From Microbacteriaceae bacterium (lineage in GTDB: Bacteria > Actinomycetota > Actinomycetes > Actinomycetales > Microbacteriaceae), in contig JALRLI010000051.1 in NCBI GenBank assembly GCA_023254555.1, positions 1 through 7,099 on the forward strand: a DNA stretch of 7,099 nt, written 5' to 3'. The translations under genes were made by a program, and so were the position numbers. The notes under the pieces were generated by a model, which made no database searches, was not told the DNA's origin, and saw only the letters and a list, made by a program, of their open reading frames with translations. Shown here in pieces: positions 5,307 to 7,099 of this stretch. The stretch's first letter is position 1; every line of letters begins with the position of its first letter.

Positions 5307-7099
5307 GTGAGCTGCGCGCCGGCTTTGACGCCGCTAAGAGACGTGCTGACGAGCTGACGGCCCGCATTCTCGAGTTGCAAGACGCCTACTACAACCGCAA
5401 TGAGTCGCTGGTCGCTGATGCCGAGTACGACGAACAGATGCGTGAACTCGAGGCTCTCGAGCGAGAGTATCCAGAACTCGCCGGACAAGACAGCCCCACC
5501 CGCAGAGTCGGAGGGCTGGTAGGCGAACTCTTCGCGAAGGTAGATCATGCTGAGCCAATGCTCAGCCTTGACAACGTGTTCTCTCTCGAAGAGCTGGCCG
5601 AGTGGGCAGAGAAAACCCAGCTCGCTGTGGTTGAACCGATTCAGTGGCTGTGTGAGCTGAAAATCGACGGTCTCGCACTGTCGCTTCGCTACGAGAATGG
5701 TCAGCTCACGTCGGCAGCCACTCGCGGCGATGGCGTAACAGGTGAAGACGTTACCGAGAATGTGCTCGTTATGAGCTCGATTCCACGACGTTTGGCAGGC
5801 AGTGATCATCCTTCGCTTATCGAGGTGCGAGGAGAGGTCTACTTCGCGGTTGAAGCGTTTCACGAGTTGAACACGATTCGGGCGGATGCCGGCGAGAAGA
5901 CCTTCGCAAATCCCCGCAACGCGGCGAGTGGGTCGTTGCGGCAAAAAGCCGAGGGCAAGCGTGAAGCCAAACTCGAACTGATGCGCGAGGGGCTGAGTCG
6001 CCTGCAGTTGACGGTTCATGGAATCGGTGCCTGGCGAGATAAGAGTGCCACTCAGTCAGCCGAGTATGCGCTGCTTGAATCGTGGGGATTGCCAATTTCG
6101 AAGCATTTCTCTGTTGTGAGCAGCGTGAAAGAAATCGAGTCGTACATCACCGACTTCGGCAAGCGTCGCGCCTCACTCGAGCACGAAATCGACGGCGTCG
6201 TCGTCAAAGTTGATCAGCGCGATCTGCAGGCTCAGCTGGGCACCACCAGTCGCGCACCAAAATGGGCGACCGCGTACAAGTACCCGCCCGAGCAGGTAAA
6301 CACGAAGCTCATTGATATTCTCGTCGGGGTCGGTCGCACTGGTCGCGTCACCCCGTATGCGGTTGTGGAGCCGGTCTTCGTGGCAGGCTCCACTGTTCGA
6401 AACGCGACCCTGCACAACCAAGACGTCGTGAAGGCAAAGGGCGTGCTGATCGGCGATACGGTTGTACTTCGAAAAGCTGGCGATGTGATCCCTGAGATTT
6501 TGGGCCCTGTTCTCGAGCTTCGCGACGGCAGCGAGCGTGCGTTTGTGATGCCAACAACCTGCCCGGAGTGTGGCACTGAGCTGCGGGCTATGAAAGAGGG
6601 CGACGTCGACCTGCGTTGCCCCAACGCGTTCAGTTGCCCGGCGCAGGTTCGCGGACGAGTGGAGCACATTGGCTCGCGCGGCGGGCTCGATATTGAAGGT
6701 CTTGGAGAAGTCGCCGCCACTGCGCTGACTCAGCCTCTGCGCCCGAAACCGGCTCCGCTCGCCGATTCCGACGGCAATGTGACCGAGGCTGGGCTGTTCA
6801 ATCTCACGCTCGAAGATCTGTTTTGGGTTGACACTGAGGTCATCGACAGTGAGACCGGGCTGGTGAAACTCGACGAAGACGGATCGCACCGCATTCAGAC
6901 CCCGTATCGGCGGAAGCGCAAAAACGATGACCCTGCCTATGACCCGTCGGTTGACTTCAATGAGACAGAGGTTCCGTCTAAGGCTGCAATCTCACTGCTC
7001 GCCGAACTCGAGGCTGCCAAAACGAAGCCACTCTGGCGCCAAATCGTCTCGCTCAATATTCGTCACGTTGGCCCTGTTGCTGCACGTGCTCTAGCCGAC
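5303..7099 (+). CDS. ligA: NAD-dependent DNA ligase LigA, 3' partial
   Basis: The first 599 codons run open to the window end. LigA joins nicked DNA in replication and repair using NAD+. Visible parts: domain Ia with EYDEQMRELEALEREYPEL (41-59); SLDNVFS (88-94); the adenylation site CELKIDG (117-123) with nucleophile Lys120; TRGDGVTGEDVT (140-151); EVRGEVY (174-180); NPRNAASGSLRQ (203-214); HEIDGVVVKVD (294-304); the OB-fold with VGVGRTGRVTP (341-351), ATLHN (368-372) and GDVIPEI (393-399); a four-cysteine zinc site (Cys420, Cys423, Cys439, Cys445); and the start of the helix-hairpin-helix domain (GLDIEGLG 461-468, IRHVGPVAARALA 586-598). The rest of that domain and the BRCT domain lie beyond the window. 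The segment between LFNLT and SKAAISLL is much longer than in E. coli or mycobacterial LigA. The GTG start overlaps mnmA by 4 nt. All catalytic residues seen are intact. Confidence 0.97.
   Translation, partial: MSELRAGFDAAKRRADELTARILELQDAYYNRNESLVADAEYDEQMRELEALEREYPELAGQDSPTRRVGGLVGELFAKVDHAEPMLSLDNVFSLEELAEWAEKTQLAVVEPIQWLCELKIDGLALSLRYENGQLTSAATRGDGVTGEDVTENVLVMSSIPRRLAGSDHPSLIEVRGEVYFAVEAFHELNTIRADAGEKTFANPRNAASGSLRQKAEGKREAKLELMREGLSRLQLTVHGIGAWRDKSATQSAEYALLESWGLPISKHFSVVSSVKEIESYITDFGKRRASLEHEIDGVVVKVDQRDLQAQLGTTSRAPKWATAYKYPPEQVNTKLIDILVGVGRTGRVTPYAVVEPVFVAGSTVRNATLHNQDVVKAKGVLIGDTVVLRKAGDVIPEILGPVLELRDGSERAFVMPTTCPECGTELRAMKEGDVDLRCPNAFSCPAQVRGRVEHIGSRGGLDIEGLGEVAATALTQPLRPKPAPLADSDGNVTEAGLFNLTLEDLFWVDTEVIDSETGLVKLDEDGSHRIQTPYRRKRKNDDPAYDPSVDFNETEVPSKAAISLLAELEAAKTKPLWRQIVSLNIRHVGPVAARALAD
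6824..6976 (+). other. Lineage-type insertion in the LigA helix-hairpin-helix domain
   Basis: Residues 508-558 of LigA are rich in Asp, Glu, Lys and Arg, including the basic patch YRRKRK (535-540). They separate LFNLTLEDLF from SKAAISLLAELE. From memory of E. coli LigA, the span from LFxLT to the IRxVG motif is about 48 residues; here it is 93, so about 45 residues are extra. The reading frame and codon use continue unchanged, so this is a real protein segment and not a frameshift. Similar extra segments occur, as I recall, in other Microbacteriaceae. Its function is unknown; it probably forms a surface loop between helices. Confidence 0.6.

Noticed and set aside
5030..6019. 329-codon open frame on the - strand
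   Set aside because: It lies opposite the conserved mnmA and ligA coding sequences, spans their junction, and its translation has no recognisable domain; it is a shadow of codon bias.
6173..6889. 238-codon open frame on the - strand
   Set aside because: It is fully antisense to conserved ligA motifs including the zinc site; no independent support.

Overview
The window looks like chromosomal DNA of an actinobacterium, most likely Microbacteriaceae or a close relative. Three things point that way: the gene order (membrane protein, thioredoxin/TPR protein, cysteine desulfurase, mnmA, ligA), the actinobacterial form of MnmA (a Cys-Cys pair and NPCMRCN), and a LigA carrying an extra charged segment in its helix-hairpin-helix region. 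Base composition is moderate, in the mid to high fifties % G+C judged by eye, which is lowish for that family. The genus cannot be named from this window.

Layout: five protein genes lie on the + strand with almost no space between them. (1) Positions 1-1893 hold the 3' part of a membrane protein of unknown function, with three hydrophobic segments, two predicted extracytoplasmic domains and an internal lipobox-like site. (2) 1898-2935 is a thioredoxin-fold/TPR protein of the YbbN (CnoX) type. (3) 2953-4128 is a PLP-dependent cysteine desulfurase. (4) 4143-5306 is the tRNA 2-thiouridylase MnmA. (5) 5303 to the window end is the first 599 codons of the NAD-dependent DNA ligase LigA. The junctions are +4, +17, +14 and -4 nt, so no stretch over 300 bases lacks a gene. 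I saw no RNA gene, mobile element, CRISPR array, convincing terminator or large repeat.

How the genes work together: the cysteine desulfurase takes sulfur from cysteine as a persulfide, and MnmA uses that sulfur to make 2-thiouridine at tRNA wobble position 34. The pair is therefore a tRNA thiolation module. The YbbN-like protein, with an intact CXXC pair, is a redox or chaperone neighbour. LigA, which seals nicks in replication and repair, is translationally coupled to mnmA by a GTGA overlap. The link of the membrane protein to these functions is unknown.

This is mostly a conserved housekeeping region, and I do not see a clear new system. The points most worth checking are the uncharacterised membrane protein with an internal lipobox, a possible leaderless promoter placed exactly at the mnmA GTG, lineage-specific changes in the cysteine desulfurase, MnmA and LigA, and a strong codon-pair habit (Leu-Glu written CTC GAG; the 5-mer CTGGA not found on the + strand).
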